Of a stretch of DNA of 64,000 nucleotides, positions 11,701 through 23,816 are shown one piece after another. The position numbers and the translations under genes are program-made. The stretch's first letter is position 1. Every line of letters begins with the position of its first letter. Below the pieces are notes generated by a model. It did no database searches and had not been told where the DNA came from. It worked only from the letters and a program-made list of their open reading frames with translations. Source of the DNA: Corylus avellana. Taxonomy: Eukaryota > Streptophyta > Magnoliopsida > Fagales > Betulaceae. The stretch is taken from the NCBI RefSeq assembly GCF_901000735.1, contig NC_081542.1:39909321-39973320 (forward strand). The letters run 5' to 3'.

Positions 11701-14272
11701 AGCTTTGGGCAATTTATCTACTTCCTCGGCAATAGCCATGTTTCTTTCAGGAGCAAACTTTCTTCGCTTCTGCTTCACTGGTCTTATCTCTGGATCCACA
11801 TTTAACTGTTGAACAATATCTTTCGGATCAATCTCAGGCATATCTTCATGAGACCATGCGAAGACTTTCAAATTTTCCTGAATAAATTGAATAAGAATTT
11901 CTTTAACTTCTGAAGTCAACTGAGACTCGATCTTTACAATTTTCCCTTCTGCTATCGATATATCAATCAACTGCTCGTCTGGTTCTTTTTTCAACTGAAT
12001 CTTCTTTTCACTACCCACATTACCGATTGTCAATAATGCTAACTTTGAAGATCTTTTCAAAGATGTATTATAACACCTTCTTGCTTCAACCTGATCACCT
12101 TTAACCTCACCAACTCATTCAATTGTCAAAAACTTCATCTTCAGATGATAAGTGGAAGTTGCAGCTCTCAACTGATTCAAAGTTGGGCGACCAATAATTG
12201 CATTATAAGCTGATGGTCGGTCAACTACCAAAAAATTCACCATAATAGTAGATTGTTTAAGAGCAGTTCTTGCTGTAATAGGAAGAGAAATCAACCCTCT
12301 CGGTTGAACATGCTCTCCTGCAAACCCGATCAATGGTGACAAAACAGGTTTGATTTTTTCCTGACCAATACCCAGTTGGTGAAAGACTGTCCAACACAAA
12401 ATATCTGCCAAGCTACGATTGTCCACTAAAACTCGGTGAACAGCATGGTTAGCCACTGTTACAGTTATTACTCGTTCATCATCATGAAGCATTGAAATCT
12501 CTTTTGCATCTTCTTCTGAAAACGTCAGGATCATTGGATCTTGTTTTTGTATTTTGGAAGGCTTTTCAAGAAAGTAAATTTCTTCCATTTTTGCTTGCCT
12601 TGCCGATCTAGATTCTCCTCTACAAGCTAATCCTCCTGAAATTATTTGAATCTCACCAACAATAGTATGATTATGAGAACTTTGTTGATTGTTCTGAGAA
12701 ATCCTCAGTTCATCACATCTTTGCTTCTGATTACGCGAATTATCATTATTCTGCTCCGACCTTTGATTTTGACTGTTATGAGGATTGCTATCTTTCCCCT
12801 TTTCTTCATCTAGGAATTTTAATAACTTCCCATTCTTTAGAAACTTTTCAATCTCAAACCGAAGACTTATACAATTCTCGGTATAATGTCCATGATCATT
12901 ATGACATTCACAGAATTTCTGAATATTACGATTTTGGGGAAGAGCTTTCATCCTTCCTGGCCATCTGAAGTTCGGATCTTTCCTCACCTCCATGAACACC
13001 TTGTAAACAGTTGTATTTAAAGGTGTCCATCCTACATACTGCTGTTGATTCTGCTTGTGTGGTAGCTCAATCTTCTTTTCTGGATTTTTTAAATTTTTGC
13101 TGATTTTTCTTCTTCTTTTCAACGAATGCCCTTGATGTTGCTTTAGTAGGGTCAGAAATTGGCTTACCTCCTTCAGCTATAGACTTCATCAAAGCTGAAA
13201 TAGTTTCTTCTTGATTGATAAATTCCTCAGCTTTATTCATAAATTGTCGGAGAGTTCCCAAAGTCAGTTTCCGAGCTAATTCAGCCATCAATGGCCCATC
13301 AGTTTTTATTCCATGTATCAAAGCTGAAAGAACTGTATACTCATTTGGATTTTCCACTGTCAACTTCTACCGATTAAACCGTAGCATATAATCTTTTAAA
13401 GATTCGGTTTTCCCTTGTGTAAGAGATAACAAATATGCAGGACTTTTCTTTCTTTTCCGAATCACAAGAAATTGACTTAGAAATTGTCGTCCAAGAGAAT
13501 CAAAACTATCAACAGATTTAGGACTCAAGCCTCCAAACCATTCTTTAGCAATCCCTTTCAGAGTTAAAGGAAAAGCTCGGCAAGCAATTTCGTTAGGGGT
13601 ATCATGAAGAATGATATGAGCTCGGAAACTTTCTATATGATCAGAAGGATCTCCACTTCCATCATACTTATCAACTCAAGGAACCTTAAACTTATTAGGA
13701 AGAGGAAATTTCATCACCCGATCAGTAAAAGGTAAATTGGTATACTGCATAAGATCCTTGGTCACAGACCAATTTTTACCATTTTCAATCAAAAGAGCCA
13801 TTTTTTCATATTTTTCTTTAAGATCTTGAACATCTTTGTTTACAATAACCTCCTCGGGCTTTACATGATGTGAGTGACTATGATGAGACTTAACATAATT
13901 AGATTCATCATGATGAGACTTGCCACCAAGATGTATATCATTACAAGACTGTTCTCGGTGAGAATTTTCTTTTGTTCGGACAGTATTATGACTTTCATGT
14001 ACTGAACTTTCATCATCTTGCCGAATTGATTGTTGTCGGATCGGTAGTTGTGGCTCTCTAAATATTTCTTCATGCCTTTCTTCTAATACTAGATCTTTTC
14101 TAGGAAGTAACCTAGAAACAATATCTTCATTTTGTTTCTTCATAGCTTCAATTGATTCAACAATTCGCCTCATAAAACCTTCTAATAAAACTGTTTGAGT
14201 ATTCGGATCATGTGATGTTCCAGGAACATCACTTTGAACATTCGGAATAGGGTGTGGGGATGTATTCACCAT
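8788..14272 (-). pseudogene. gag-pol of Tat element A, degenerate
   Basis: Starts at ATG 14272 and ends at the TAA 8788-8790 after KKYFV. Pieces in order: Gag with FPLPNKFKVP (13680) and the retrotransposon gag region to about 13080; a Cys/His knuckle, CECHNDHGHYTENC (12850-12905); protease near 12420, where DNRSLAD replaces the catalytic D-x-GSSAD of copy B; reverse transcriptase with YVDDML (about 11310-11330); a Ty3 RNase H (10497-10850); a second, archaeal-like RNase H (about 10140-10510); integrase zinc domain HSGARVLAHK...CDNC (9700-9820) and core with GQVEATNKTI (about 9330). The frame is broken many times, for example at 11461-11463 and 11697. It would normally supply particle, reverse transcription and integration functions; it cannot here. 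Confidence 0.85.
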
Positions 14273-14313
14273 ATCGGAATTTTGAAATTAGTAAGAACCG
14301 ATAAAAATCGATT

Positions 14314-14331
14314 CCCACAGACTGCGCTAAA
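14314..14331 (-). other. Primer binding site of Tat copy A (mutated)
   Basis: Read on the minus strand as TTTAGCGCAGTCTGTGGG, immediately after the 5' LTR. Copy B keeps the better form TTTGGCGCCGTCTGTGGT, which is typical of Tat-clade elements. Two substitutions in copy A fall in the part that pairs with the tRNA 3' end. Confidence 0.75.
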
Positions 14332-14332
14332 C

Positions 14333-14902
14333 TATTTAAACACAGTTTTCCGAATGATGACGTAGCACGAACCCTGTGAATATTGTGATGTCCAAAGAAT
14401 CACCTAACTACAAAATAATAAGAAAAGGATCAAAGCTACCGGTGTTAGCCGGCGAGGAATAGCTCCGATGCCTAAATCAGTCACTGTGTTTAAGAAAAAA
14501 ATATAAACTTTGAGGATTATAAATGAGATGAAGAGAATTGAGAATATCCGATGAAGGAAAGAGAGAGGTCCCCAAAAACTGAGATGAGACCTCATTTATA
14601 GGCATCAGATAGTAGTTGCTTATCTGGCATAGTGGTCCTACCGAGGATCCATGTGTCATATATTGTATTGATGAATAATAGGAGAATGCCACGTAAGTAG
14701 ATAAAGCCTCCTGAGGAGAACCTTCTTGAGTATATGCTAGACTCGGTTTACCGAGTCTTTGAACTGAGTGTCATATACCGAACTTAGGTGGGTATAAAAT
14801 TACCGAGCTTAAGTTCGGTAAGCAGGTGTAAATAACCGAGCTTGTAATATGGGCCGAATGATTGTTTTGTTGGGCCTAATATGGCTGATCCATGATCTAA
14901 CA
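14333..14902 (-). repeat. 5' LTR of Tat copy A
   Basis: About 570 bp, from TATTTAAACA (copy B has TGTTTAAACA) to CTAACA. CCTGA at 14903-14907 is the target duplication. A TATA box on the minus strand (TATAAATG, 14593-14600, in the context CCTATAAATGAGG) is the likely promoter for gag-pol. The hairpin AGACTCGG/CCGAGTCT is at 14739-14758. It shares the short form CTCCTGAGGAG with the right LTR of copy B. Confidence 0.85.
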
Positions 14903-14907
14903 CCTGA

Positions 14908-15855
14908 CATGTTAGCTAAGTCAGATATGAGAATTAGGGGATAATTGGTATATAAGTTAGTTTCGACTCTTTCAATTAATTTGTCAGTTGGTTAATATGT
15001 GTTCGGTTAAGTCAGTTAATGTGTGTTCGGTTACAAGTTTTTATGTTAAGATTTATCAAGTTCCTTGTAACTATAGAATCAGTAAAACATGTGCTTTATA
15101 AATGAAAAGAAAAAGTAAATTTATGGAATATAAATTTATGGAATACAGACCAAAAGGACAACCACAAATCAGTTAGATGAACATAATAGAGAAACCTACC
15201 AAATAAATTAAAAATTCACTCGAAAAATCAATTAAGTCAGTTTAGCAATATGTTAAATTCACTTGAAAAACCTACAATATGTTAAAATTTAAAATTTAAC
15301 ATAATTGTCGGTTGACCAACAAAAAAAAAAAAAAAAAATTATCTCGCCTACCAATCGAACCGATATTGAAATAGTATTGTTATCCCACCTACCGACCATT
15401 GGAAGTCAGTCGTCGATTGGTAACAGTTTGGTGGCAATTGGTAAGCAGTAAAGGGTTAATCTACTCACCTCGAAATAATAGAAGACATGTAGTAGAGAAT
15501 TATCTCCCGCCACGTCGTCCAGTAAAAGACAAGGATGACAATTGCAGGGCGTCAAGGAGCAAAGGGCATTTATGTTTCCCTCCCATAAATACAAAGGGTT
15601 GGCAGACAGCGAGTGGCAAAAGATAATATATAGAGAGCTTGATATTTAGTTAAAGTAGAAAAATATTTAGAGAGCGGGCAGATAGTGAGCAGCAAAAGTT
15701 TCAACCAACTAACAATCAATAAAACTAATATTTAGTTAAAGTAGAGAAATTTTTAGAGCGCTTTATATTTGGTGCTTGTAAAAAGTAGTTAGATAAAATA
15801 ACAAAAGTAGATTTTTTAGTTAAACTTTAGAGAGCTCATTGATGATGCTCCAATG
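14908..15855. other. Flank of the Tat insertion, no gene seen
   Basis: AT-rich single-copy-like sequence matching 43574-44440 in copy B. The poly-A run at 15320-15338 is replaced by a TA run in B (43916-43932), and an approximately 60-bp indel lies near 15240-15300. Small open frames here have no recognisable protein features. Confidence 0.6.
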
Positions 15856-15863
15856 AAGCGAGG

Positions 15864-16247
15864 TAGGGCTGAGCGTCGGTCGGTAATGTCGGTTTCGGTA
15901 GAAAATTTTTATTTTCGCCTTTCGAACCGACAATGTCGATAAAGTCGGTTATTTCACTGACTTATTCTGTCAAATTTTATTTTATTTCGCATTTCAAACC
16001 AAATGTGGTCGGTAAAGTCGGTGTCGGTCGGAAGTCGGTAAAGTCGGTGTCGGTTATGTCGGTATGTGGAAAAGTGGCAAATTTGTCGGTAAAGTCGGTT
16101 GAAAGTCGGTTCGGTTAAAAAACCTCTTCCGCCTACCAAACCGAAAAATTCGGAATAAAAAAAATCATGCCGCCTATTGTCCGCCATTTAGTCGGTAACG
16201 GTTGGTGTCGGTCGAAAGTCGGTTAATCGGTAATTTGCTTAGCCCTA
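15864..16247. mobile_element. hAT-type MITE with GTCGGT repeats (copy A only)
   Basis: A 384-bp insert with inverted ends TAGGGCTGAGC and, on the other strand, TAGGGCTAAGC. It is flanked by a perfect 8-bp target duplication, AAGCGAGG, at 15856-15863 and 16248-16255. Length of duplication and TAGGG ends fit the hAT superfamily. The interior is built of repeated GTCGGTAAAGTCGGT and GTCGGTCGG motifs on both sides. No transposase is encoded. Copy B lacks it (44441-44452). Confidence 0.85.
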
Positions 16248-16255
16248 AAGCGAGG

Positions 16256-17004
16256 CATCCGCGGTAGCACACCCAATAACTCTCCAAGCTTACCTCTATG
16301 ACTCTATCAATCTCCTTTTCATAATAGGGCATTTGCAGTTGGCGTATGGTTTGCAATCAGTTGTATCGACTATATGTATATATAATTCCGATCCAATATG
16401 GATCTTTTTTGGTCTATGATTCCAAGAATTAACCCTGCGGTTAGTGTTGCCTTCCACAAGCAAACCACAAGATTCACAACAAACTAAAAGTGAGGAATCA
16501 ACCCGAATCCCTTTTGTGCTTTTTCCTTTTTGGTCGGAGTCCTAACCGAAGAGAATTCGTGCTGCTCAATTCAAACCCTCTCTGAGTTTCCTCCTCCAGT
16601 CACCGACTTCAGCCCCCTTAGTATGGTGGCAGTTTGACCCCAAAAACAAAAAGCATTGCAACTGATCAATAAATGCCCCCTACCTTACTGTAGAGCCTCA
16701 ATTCGAGCACGAGAACAAGCCATTTCCAGCAGATTCAAGTTGGATCCCATTTTAATGGATTAAAGCTCTTTTGGGCAATTCATCAACTACGTACAGCGCA
16801 TGAATTCCTTTTGTCTTGTGCTTGTCAATCACGAGATGGTGTAAATATTACCCTTTCATTTGGTCCCTTCTATTCTCCTAATTGGTTACAGTAAATTAAG
16901 AGCATCGATAAAACATTCAGAATTGTTTGAACTCCACGTTAAATGCTACTTTTATTTAATCAACTTGTTCACAGTGGAGGGAAAAACTACTTCGCAATAT
17001 TAAT
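16256..17004. other. Intergenic, 3' side of the defensin-like gene
   Basis: No coding sequence recognised. It matches 44453-45198 almost exactly. It probably holds the 3' UTR of the minus-strand gene that ends at 17005. Confidence 0.6.
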
Positions 17005-17299
17005 TTATTTCCCGTTGGGCGGAGAAGTGTAATTGCAAGCGGCGCAAATGCATAGGCCGTCAACGCAGCAGTTGGGGAATCCTTGGCACACACTGTTGCA
17101 GTCGATCATGCGGGGACACCGAAATGGCCCCCTTGCTTCAGCGGCTGGCACCCTCCGGAATGGCACGCCTGCTGATCAATAGTGTTACATTTCTCAACTC
17201 ACGCAACAGTTATATGAGAGAGAGAGAGAGAGAGGGCTCACCAGATGTGATGACCAAAAAGATGACCCAGAAAGCGAATTCAGATGAAATTTTCGCCAT
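17005..17299 (-). CDS. Secreted cysteine-rich defensin-like peptide, copy A
   Basis: Two exons, 17299-17242 and 17171-17005, give a 74-residue protein. Exon 1 encodes a hydrophobic signal peptide (MAKISSEFAFWVIFLVITS) and ends at G/GTGAGC in phase 1. The acceptor is GATCAG/CA, with a second possible AG three bases later, so one residue is uncertain. Exon 2 carries eight cysteines spaced C-x5-C-x3-C-x5-CC-x4-C-x-C-x2-C and ends NYTSPPNGK. The CxxxC and CxC pair and the intron after the signal peptide fit the plant defensin-like class of small secreted peptides, which act in defence or cell signalling. Which role applies cannot be told from sequence. The intron contains a (GA)n microsatellite whose length differs from copy B. 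The protein is identical to copy B. Confidence 0.75.
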
Positions 17300-17654
17300 T
17301 GTGTTTTGGGTTGTGCTGCAGCTGGAAACTGTGTGGCTGTAGCGTATGTTTGCAGTTTGCTTAACGTGACGGTGCAGGTGCTCCAAGGAATTAATACTTA
17401 AAGACTTGTTGGTATAAATTCAAGATCTTGGGTTTACAGCAAATCTGCTTTACAAGCCAAGAAAATCTGGTGGAATTTATTACGTGTGCTTTTACGGCAA
17501 CAAAATCTGCAATAATTCAACTTAATTATCAGATGGGTTTAAGGGAGTGAATGCAGTTTTTACTTTTTAGGTTCTTCTTGTTATTGGTTATCTTCGAGTA
17601 AGTACTATTATAATCATGCCAATAGTCAATCCAACAATACCTCAACTTATTATC

Positions 17655-17905
17655 AACCGGGTTTAAGAGTTTGTTTGGGATTGCGTTTGAAAAATAAAAT
17701 TTTTAAGTCAAAAAGAATTTTTTGGGAAAAACTTCATTTTAAAGCTTTTGTCAAAAGTGTTTTTTGGCTATTTTTAAGTTTTTTGAACTATTAAAAGCGC
17801 TTTTAATTTTTTTACTAAACAAATACTTTTTTTCTTCAAACGCACTTTTGAGTGTTAAAAGTACTTTTAGACCTTTCAAACGTAATCTTAAATATGCGCT
17901 AAAAG
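17655..17905. repeat. Foldback MITE, 'GTTTGGGATTGCGTTTGA' family
   Basis: Inverted arms read GTTTGGGATTGCGTTTGA on the left and TCAAACG(T/C)AAT on the right, with matching inner AAAAGTGTTTT and AAAGCGCTTTT blocks. Related copies are at 45868-46108 and 27656-27875. No coding capacity and no clear target duplication. Confidence 0.55.
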
Positions 17906-18273
17906 AGTTAATGCAGTTTTTAATGTTTAAGCTCTTTTTGTCATCGGTTATTTTCGAACAAATATAATTATAGTTATGTCCAAATAAAATAGTCTATCGT
18001 TTCTTCTACTGTTTTTTTCATCCTTTTCTGACACCTAATTATCCTGCTCCATAGCAGCTAGGAAGCCCCCAATGGAACCACATGGCCTAATTTTGAATCT
18101 GGTTTTCCCTTAAACAGAATTCATACAAGGATACAGCCTACAGGCTGGTCAATGACAAAGGTAGATTATTTATTATTATTATTATTATTTTTTCAAACTA
18201 TCAACATCCCTGCTATCAAGTCATAAACTTATCCAATTACAAAAAATAAAAAAATGGTAGGAGGAGGAGGAAG

Positions 18274-18664
18274 TTAACTTCACAAAGGCCTCGTGAATTT
18301 CCAAGCGATTTGAGAAAGACTCCCCAAAGTTCAAACTCTCAATTTCACCCATTAAACTTCTAATTTGATGCAATCTACCTAATTCGTTAAGATTTGGCGT
18401 TAAATCCTAAATGAGGCTATAAAAAGTACCAAATTACCCTCAACGTTTTTTAAATGTCAAATTAAGGGCAAATTTAGAATTTTATAATAGTTCTAGGTGT
18501 ATAAAAATCATTTCATCAATTTTATTGTTTGTTTAACACCAAATCCTAACATATGGATGTAGACTGCATTAAATTAAAAGTTCGAGGGGGTGAAATTAAG
18601 AGTTTCTGAACTTTGAGAAATTTTCTCAAAACACATGAAAGTTCCAAAGCCATTTGTGAAGTTA

Positions 18665-18665
<1 letters not shown>
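18274..18665. repeat. Foldback MITE, TTAACTTCACAAA ends (copy A)
   Basis: Perfect 13-bp inverted ends TTAACTTCACAAA (18274-18286) and TTTGTGAAGTTAA (18653-18665). The similarity extends inward imperfectly, for example in TTTGAGAAA. 392 bp, non-coding. The same element is at 46489-46880. Confidence 0.7.
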
Positions 18666-18697
<32 letters not shown>

Positions 18698-20155
18698 CAT
18701 AAACTTACCGCTTCCCTTTTCCTTTTCATTTGTATTGCTCAGGTAGAAGAAAAAATAAAGGTGATAAGCTTAACCCAATCATAGGAAAATACGTTTCATT
18801 TGAAAGACTTGTAATCCTTCGTGAATTTCAATAATCCCATGAGCGTTAGATTTGATTATCGGTCCAATGTGAAGTCAGTTTGATTTAATGGTTTCAAATC
18901 ATGTATTTTGAAAAATAGCAATTTCAAAAAGCAATTAATGAAAACGTAATTTTATAAAAACACAATTAAGCGTTTGTTAAAATCGTAATTTGTCGTTTTA
19001 ATAGTGCGAAATCTCAAGACCAAACAAATCTTATGTAATGTTCACGAAAACGCTAGCCACATCTGCCCAATGTAGTACTAACTAATTTTCGGGGTGTTAC
19101 AGTTTCTTTGACTCAAATCTTTAACATTCTCTTCAGAGCCCACACAATGCAATGCATTCAAAAAAAAAAAAAAAAAAAAAAAAACGCTAGCTACATCTAT
19201 ACTATCACTTTAGAAGAACTAGTTAAGTTACAATTGAAGCTCTCTAAAATTACTTGTAAAGCTCATTCTCACATAGTCAGAAATCAATGTGGAACTTAGC
19301 ATCTATGAGCACCTTAATAATCCACCTACTCAACGTGAGAATAACTTTTTGTGGCGTCACATGCTTAAGTTTTCCTCCCATTGTAATGTTCTCAACACAG
19401 ATTTTGGAATATTTATGTCCATTCTCAGTCTGAGTTGCATCTGTGAAATGGGACCTTATAAACCACTATGCTCAAGAACTTCACAATCATTGCCTTATTC
19501 AAAGATTTATCACTATTTTCCTTCGTCCTTTTCGAAAGAATGAAGGTATAATGTTCCTTGAGATTCACAATATGTAATGCATTCTAAAGAGGGGTATTAG
19601 GGATAAATTTCTTTTGTAGTATAATTAATAACATGATAATGCACATGCACTTCCAAGTTTACACTAACATGGCAATGAAAATCACCATTGAATTTTGAAA
19701 GAATCACCATTGAATATTGGATCGGATGATAATTTTTACTGCTATGTGAAGGAAGTGTGGACCTTATAAACAAGGGGATGGGAATATGGTAAAATGTTAC
19801 TTACACATGTTAAGGCCTGCAGCTGCATGAGCCATCTCAGCACACTGGCAAAGACATATGGAAGAGAACAAACAATAGAAATAACAATTACCAGCCTTTC
19901 CAAATCATCACCAACAGATATCTACACCAGAAATAATATATTGTCTTCCTTTGAATCTATACATTATAGGGAAAAAAAATAATAATAAGAAGTGTAAGGA
20001 GGAAACAATGGCTAGGTCAGTCCCATATCCAGGTCTTTCCAGTTATTCTGTACCGCAGGCCAAAGCATATTACTACCAAGCCACTCCACTATGCAAAAAA
20101 ATCAGATAGAAGCACATAAATAAAAAATGGGGTTTCCCTCACATTTCCATCTGCG

Positions 20156-22591
20156 CTACGATACCAACTGTTCTTTCTTATTGTTTGCCTCTTCAGCTTT
20201 AATGCTCCCTTCTTTTGCAGCAGGTTTTTCGGCAGCCGGATAAGACAATCTCCGGGCCACCTTTGTGATTCCCCTCCCATTAGCCGAAGGAGGTTTGACT
20301 GAAACAGATGTTTTAGGTGTCAATGGACTTACATTTCTACCAACCTTGCTAGACTGTGTACTCTGGGGTTTCTTTGGGCTAATAGACTTGGGGGGGACAC
20401 GGCTTTCCCATGGGCGCGCAGCAATCCAACGTTCCAACCAGCTCCAACCCCAATTAGTTTTACTAAGTTCATAATTACCATAACCCTGACTAGAGTTGGC
20501 TCTCCACTGCAAATCATGTAATTAGTATTCATTCCAAATGGATTCTGTGAGCCAAAGCAATGAGAATGACATACCTGATGAGAAAAGGCATAGGCCATAG
20601 TTCGCTCCCGCTTAACAGCTGCATCTTCTCTCTGATGTATCCTTGCAAGAATTTCGTCCAACGTTTCAGAGCCACCACACCATTCCACCTGGTTATCCAT
20701 TGTGAGTGAGTTAATTGGATTCAAAAAGGTCCATCTATTAAATATTTTTAATTGGAAGACACAAGGGGTGTAGGCTTGTAGCAACAATCAGCTAAATGGA
20801 TGTCCTCAAGCCTCTGATCTTCAAATCGAAAAAGGAAACGTACGCCTCAGGGTAATTTTTCCCCAAATGACACGCTGAAGAATGAATTATAGACTAGTTA
20901 CCAAGAAAAAAAAAAATCATACTTTAAATCTTAATCTTTTCCTTTTCTTTTCCCTTTGTTTTTTTTTTTTTTTCTTTTTTTCAAGAAAGCACCAATGGCA
21001 TAAAGGATCAAGAATCTCAGTATTGCTATCCTGAGGAATGTTAAGTTCTAAAGGACCAAGAACTCCCTGGATGCAACCCCGTCTAACAACTCTGAAATTT
21101 TACTTTCAGAAACAGACAGAGAACAAGGAATCCAGACATCCCTTCATAATATTAAAGGAAAGAGATGCCATGTAGTCGATAGATAATTTGGCACTATTAT
21201 TGATAGGTTCATGTCATGCAAGTCCTCACACATGGGAGCAGGTGGTCTAACCTCTAGGTCATGAAGCTTTGCCTCAAGTTTTAGTTGATTCTCTAATTTC
21301 TTCTGTCTAAGCCGACCTTCTGTCACCATACACAGTCTGTGAGCTCTTATCTGGGCTTGTATTTTGCTCCACGAGTGAAGATGGCTCAATGTTGTTGTAG
21401 CTTGCCTCTTAACAGGATAATTTTGGGTCAGGGTCTGTAGCCTTACTATACCTTTCAAACGACGTAAGGTTTTCCTAGCCTGCAAGAGGTCAAAATAAAT
21501 CAGAAAGATGTGAAACTAAATCATTGAACCATAAGAACCAGTAAAACAAAAATAATTCTTCTTCATGACATCAACAAATTGGCAATGAATGACTACACTG
21601 TCCCTCTTACAGTATTAAGTCTATAACTCTTTGAGGATTTGATGAGTTAGCCACCTAAGAAGGAAATGTAGGGTTCTTATTTGCCTAGTGACTATACATT
21701 GGCCAACTGCTAACCGTATAATTTAGAACTAAGCAGTAGTAGAATAGAATTGTCGCCAATTATACAGCAGAGATCAATTAAAATTTCTGTTACTAGAAGG
21801 GAAACGAGTAAATCCTTCAAGGTTCATATAACATCTGTAACTACAGTTAACAGGGCAAAAATGTCAAATTAGAAAAACAAACAGCACTTTACCCTCATAT
21901 AACAGGGACTAAAGACACCTGAGGGTAATGTGCTTAAACTATGGTGCTTTCATGCAATGCCTTCCATCTGGCAGGAATTTTATTCTCTTTCCTCAAACTT
22001 TCATGGTCTAAATTTGATGTAGGGTCTAATCAATGCTGTTGATAGTTACATTTGCAGCAATTGAGTCTTAGTTAGAGTTTCTTTATGTGAGAACTCAAGT
22101 TTTCTAATTTTTGACTTTAAAACCAGAGATTGACTTGTTTTAAATCAAAGACTTCTGTTAGGAATTTCATCAAATTTTTAAACGAAAACTTTTTTTCTTT
22201 CTAGTTATACCTTCTTAAGACTTAAAAAAAAAAAAAAAAAAAAAAATTGAGAACCGGGGACCTATAGTTCAAAAAATAAAAAATCGAGTTTTAAAATCAA
22301 AATGGCTCGTAATACGAGAGGTTCATATATACTTTATTTTAAGAGTCAGGGTTATTTCGAGAATTATGGATTTATAGACACAGGCTGTACTTTTGTCCCT
22401 TGGGTCTTATTTGGGTTTCATTATGTTATTGGAATTTCATTTGTGGGTTTTACAAGTTAATTATAAAAAAATTGTGGGTCTTAGTTAGGCTTAATAGTCA
22501 AAACCCAAAAAGAGATCTTAGGTTTAGACATTAATATCTACCTAGGACCAGGAGAACGCCAAAAGAATATCGGGAGAGTACCTAGCATTTT

Positions 22592-22625
<34 letters not shown>

Positions 22626-23816
22626 GTTTTTATGTTCAATGAATAATGTGTTCTATGAAAATTTTCAGCAAAGATTGATTTAAAGATTCATGCGATGCGA
22701 TACTACTTTAAGGTGTGATGCGAAGGAACCCTAAGTGTAATGCTTAGGAAAGTTATGCATGATACCTAGATCATTGTTTTCTTCTTCTTCTTCTTGCTCT
22801 TTAATTTCCAGCAACTTGAAATCTTGCAACTAGACTTTGATTTCTCACCCTTAGAACCCAATTAAAACCTTAATAGAACCTACCTTTGATTAGTCTCCAA
22901 AACCCATAAAACCAGATCCACTATAGTTCCCGTTACTGTTCAATATCCTCAAGTCTGATCTGATTCCTTCCTTTTCTCGCTTATTTTGATCTTTAAAACA
23001 TACTCATTGTTACTCGATAATTAAACCTGAACCTAGTATATTTTTCCAGCCGTTTCCACCACAAACCCTAATTCCCCTAAAATTCCTGCTGCCAAGGAAA
23101 AGCCCTGCAATTCTTAAAACTCTTTAAAAAATCACTTTTCAAGCCCAATTTAAGTCAAAAGGCTTCTACTACTTTTTTTTTTTTTTTTCCCCCATCATCT
23201 AAAACTTCAAACCTAAAAATTTTCACTAAGCTTTACCGAATAAAGGTAAGCACATGGACATGTGCTATCTTACATCAGATTTGCTGTCAGTCCTACATCA
23301 CCTCCAAATGATGCCCTTTGTTTTACTTGGATCTCCTACTGTTATCCATCACTGACTAAATCAAAACCCATTCTTCCATCACTGACTAAATCAAAAACCC
23401 ATTCTTGTCAATGCATGATGTTAAATGGATATTATAATCAGATGGATATGCTCTTTGCAAAATGTTGTATAAATATTGCAGTGTGCCCGTGTGACTGAAA
23501 ATCCGAGTATCAGTTCCTCTTGAGAAATGCAAATCAACCAACAGAAGTGCTTGTAGATTGGCACCAAAAGAAGGAAAAATGAAAAATAGATGAAAAAAAG
23601 GGAAAAAAAAAAATACATACATACATACAAAGGATGGCGCGCCACAATAACCAACTAATCTTAGACCTATATATTTAGGACTTCAGTCCGTGCAGTCTAT
23701 AACACGACATACCTTGTACGCCCTGAATGCAGTTTGAATCCGTGTTGCAGCAATATCCTCAACTGGCATGCCATTGGCAAAACCAGAAGACTCTTTCCAA
23801 GTACGATTCTTCGATT
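20156..23816 (-). CDS. IQ67-domain (IQD) calmodulin-binding protein, copy A, 5' end missing
   Basis: Exons on the minus strand: exon 2 (partial) 23816-23713, exon 3 21479-21252, exon 4 20688-20575, exon 5 20506-20156. All junctions are GT-AG and phase 0, at the same points as copy B. Exon 2 runs into the gap, so exon 1 and the start of exon 2 are not present here. Encoded parts include the IQ motif IQTAFRAYK/ARK, the helical IQ67 region and the WLERWIAARPWESR box. Compared with copy B I see three residue changes: His for Arg in QIRAHRLC, Leu for Met in SETLDEIL and Asn for Ser in EEANNKKE. The frame is otherwise intact, so truncation is due to the assembly rather than decay. Function as for copy B. 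Confidence 0.85.

Larger units (their letters stand above)
921..14902 (-). mobile_element. Tat-lineage Ty3/gypsy LTR retrotransposon, copy A (decayed)
   Basis: Read on the minus strand the order is 5' LTR (14333-14902), primer site (14314-14331), gag-pol (8788-14272), a minisatellite carrying a solo LTR, an opposite-strand gene (1951-5166), polypurine tract (1265-1281) and a truncated 3' LTR (921-1264). The primer-site type, two RNase H modules and an antisense gene between pol and the 3' LTR point to the Tat clade. CCTGA follows the right LTR at 14903-14907, the same target duplication found on both sides of copy B, so A and B stem from one insertion. The left end is displaced by a CACTA element. 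Many stops and frameshifts make it non-autonomous. Confidence 0.85.
17300..20155. other. Intergenic region with MITEs and simple repeats
   Basis: No gene recognised between the defensin-like gene and the 3' end of the IQD gene. It holds two foldback elements (listed separately), ATT repeats at 18170-18190, an ATA run at 18668-18700 and a poly-A run at 19160-19184. Short frames at 19108-19543 lack any protein signature. It matches 45496-48367. Confidence 0.6.

Noticed and set aside
15870..16187. Open frames within the GTCGGT repeats
   Set aside because: Products of a short tandem motif inside a MITE.
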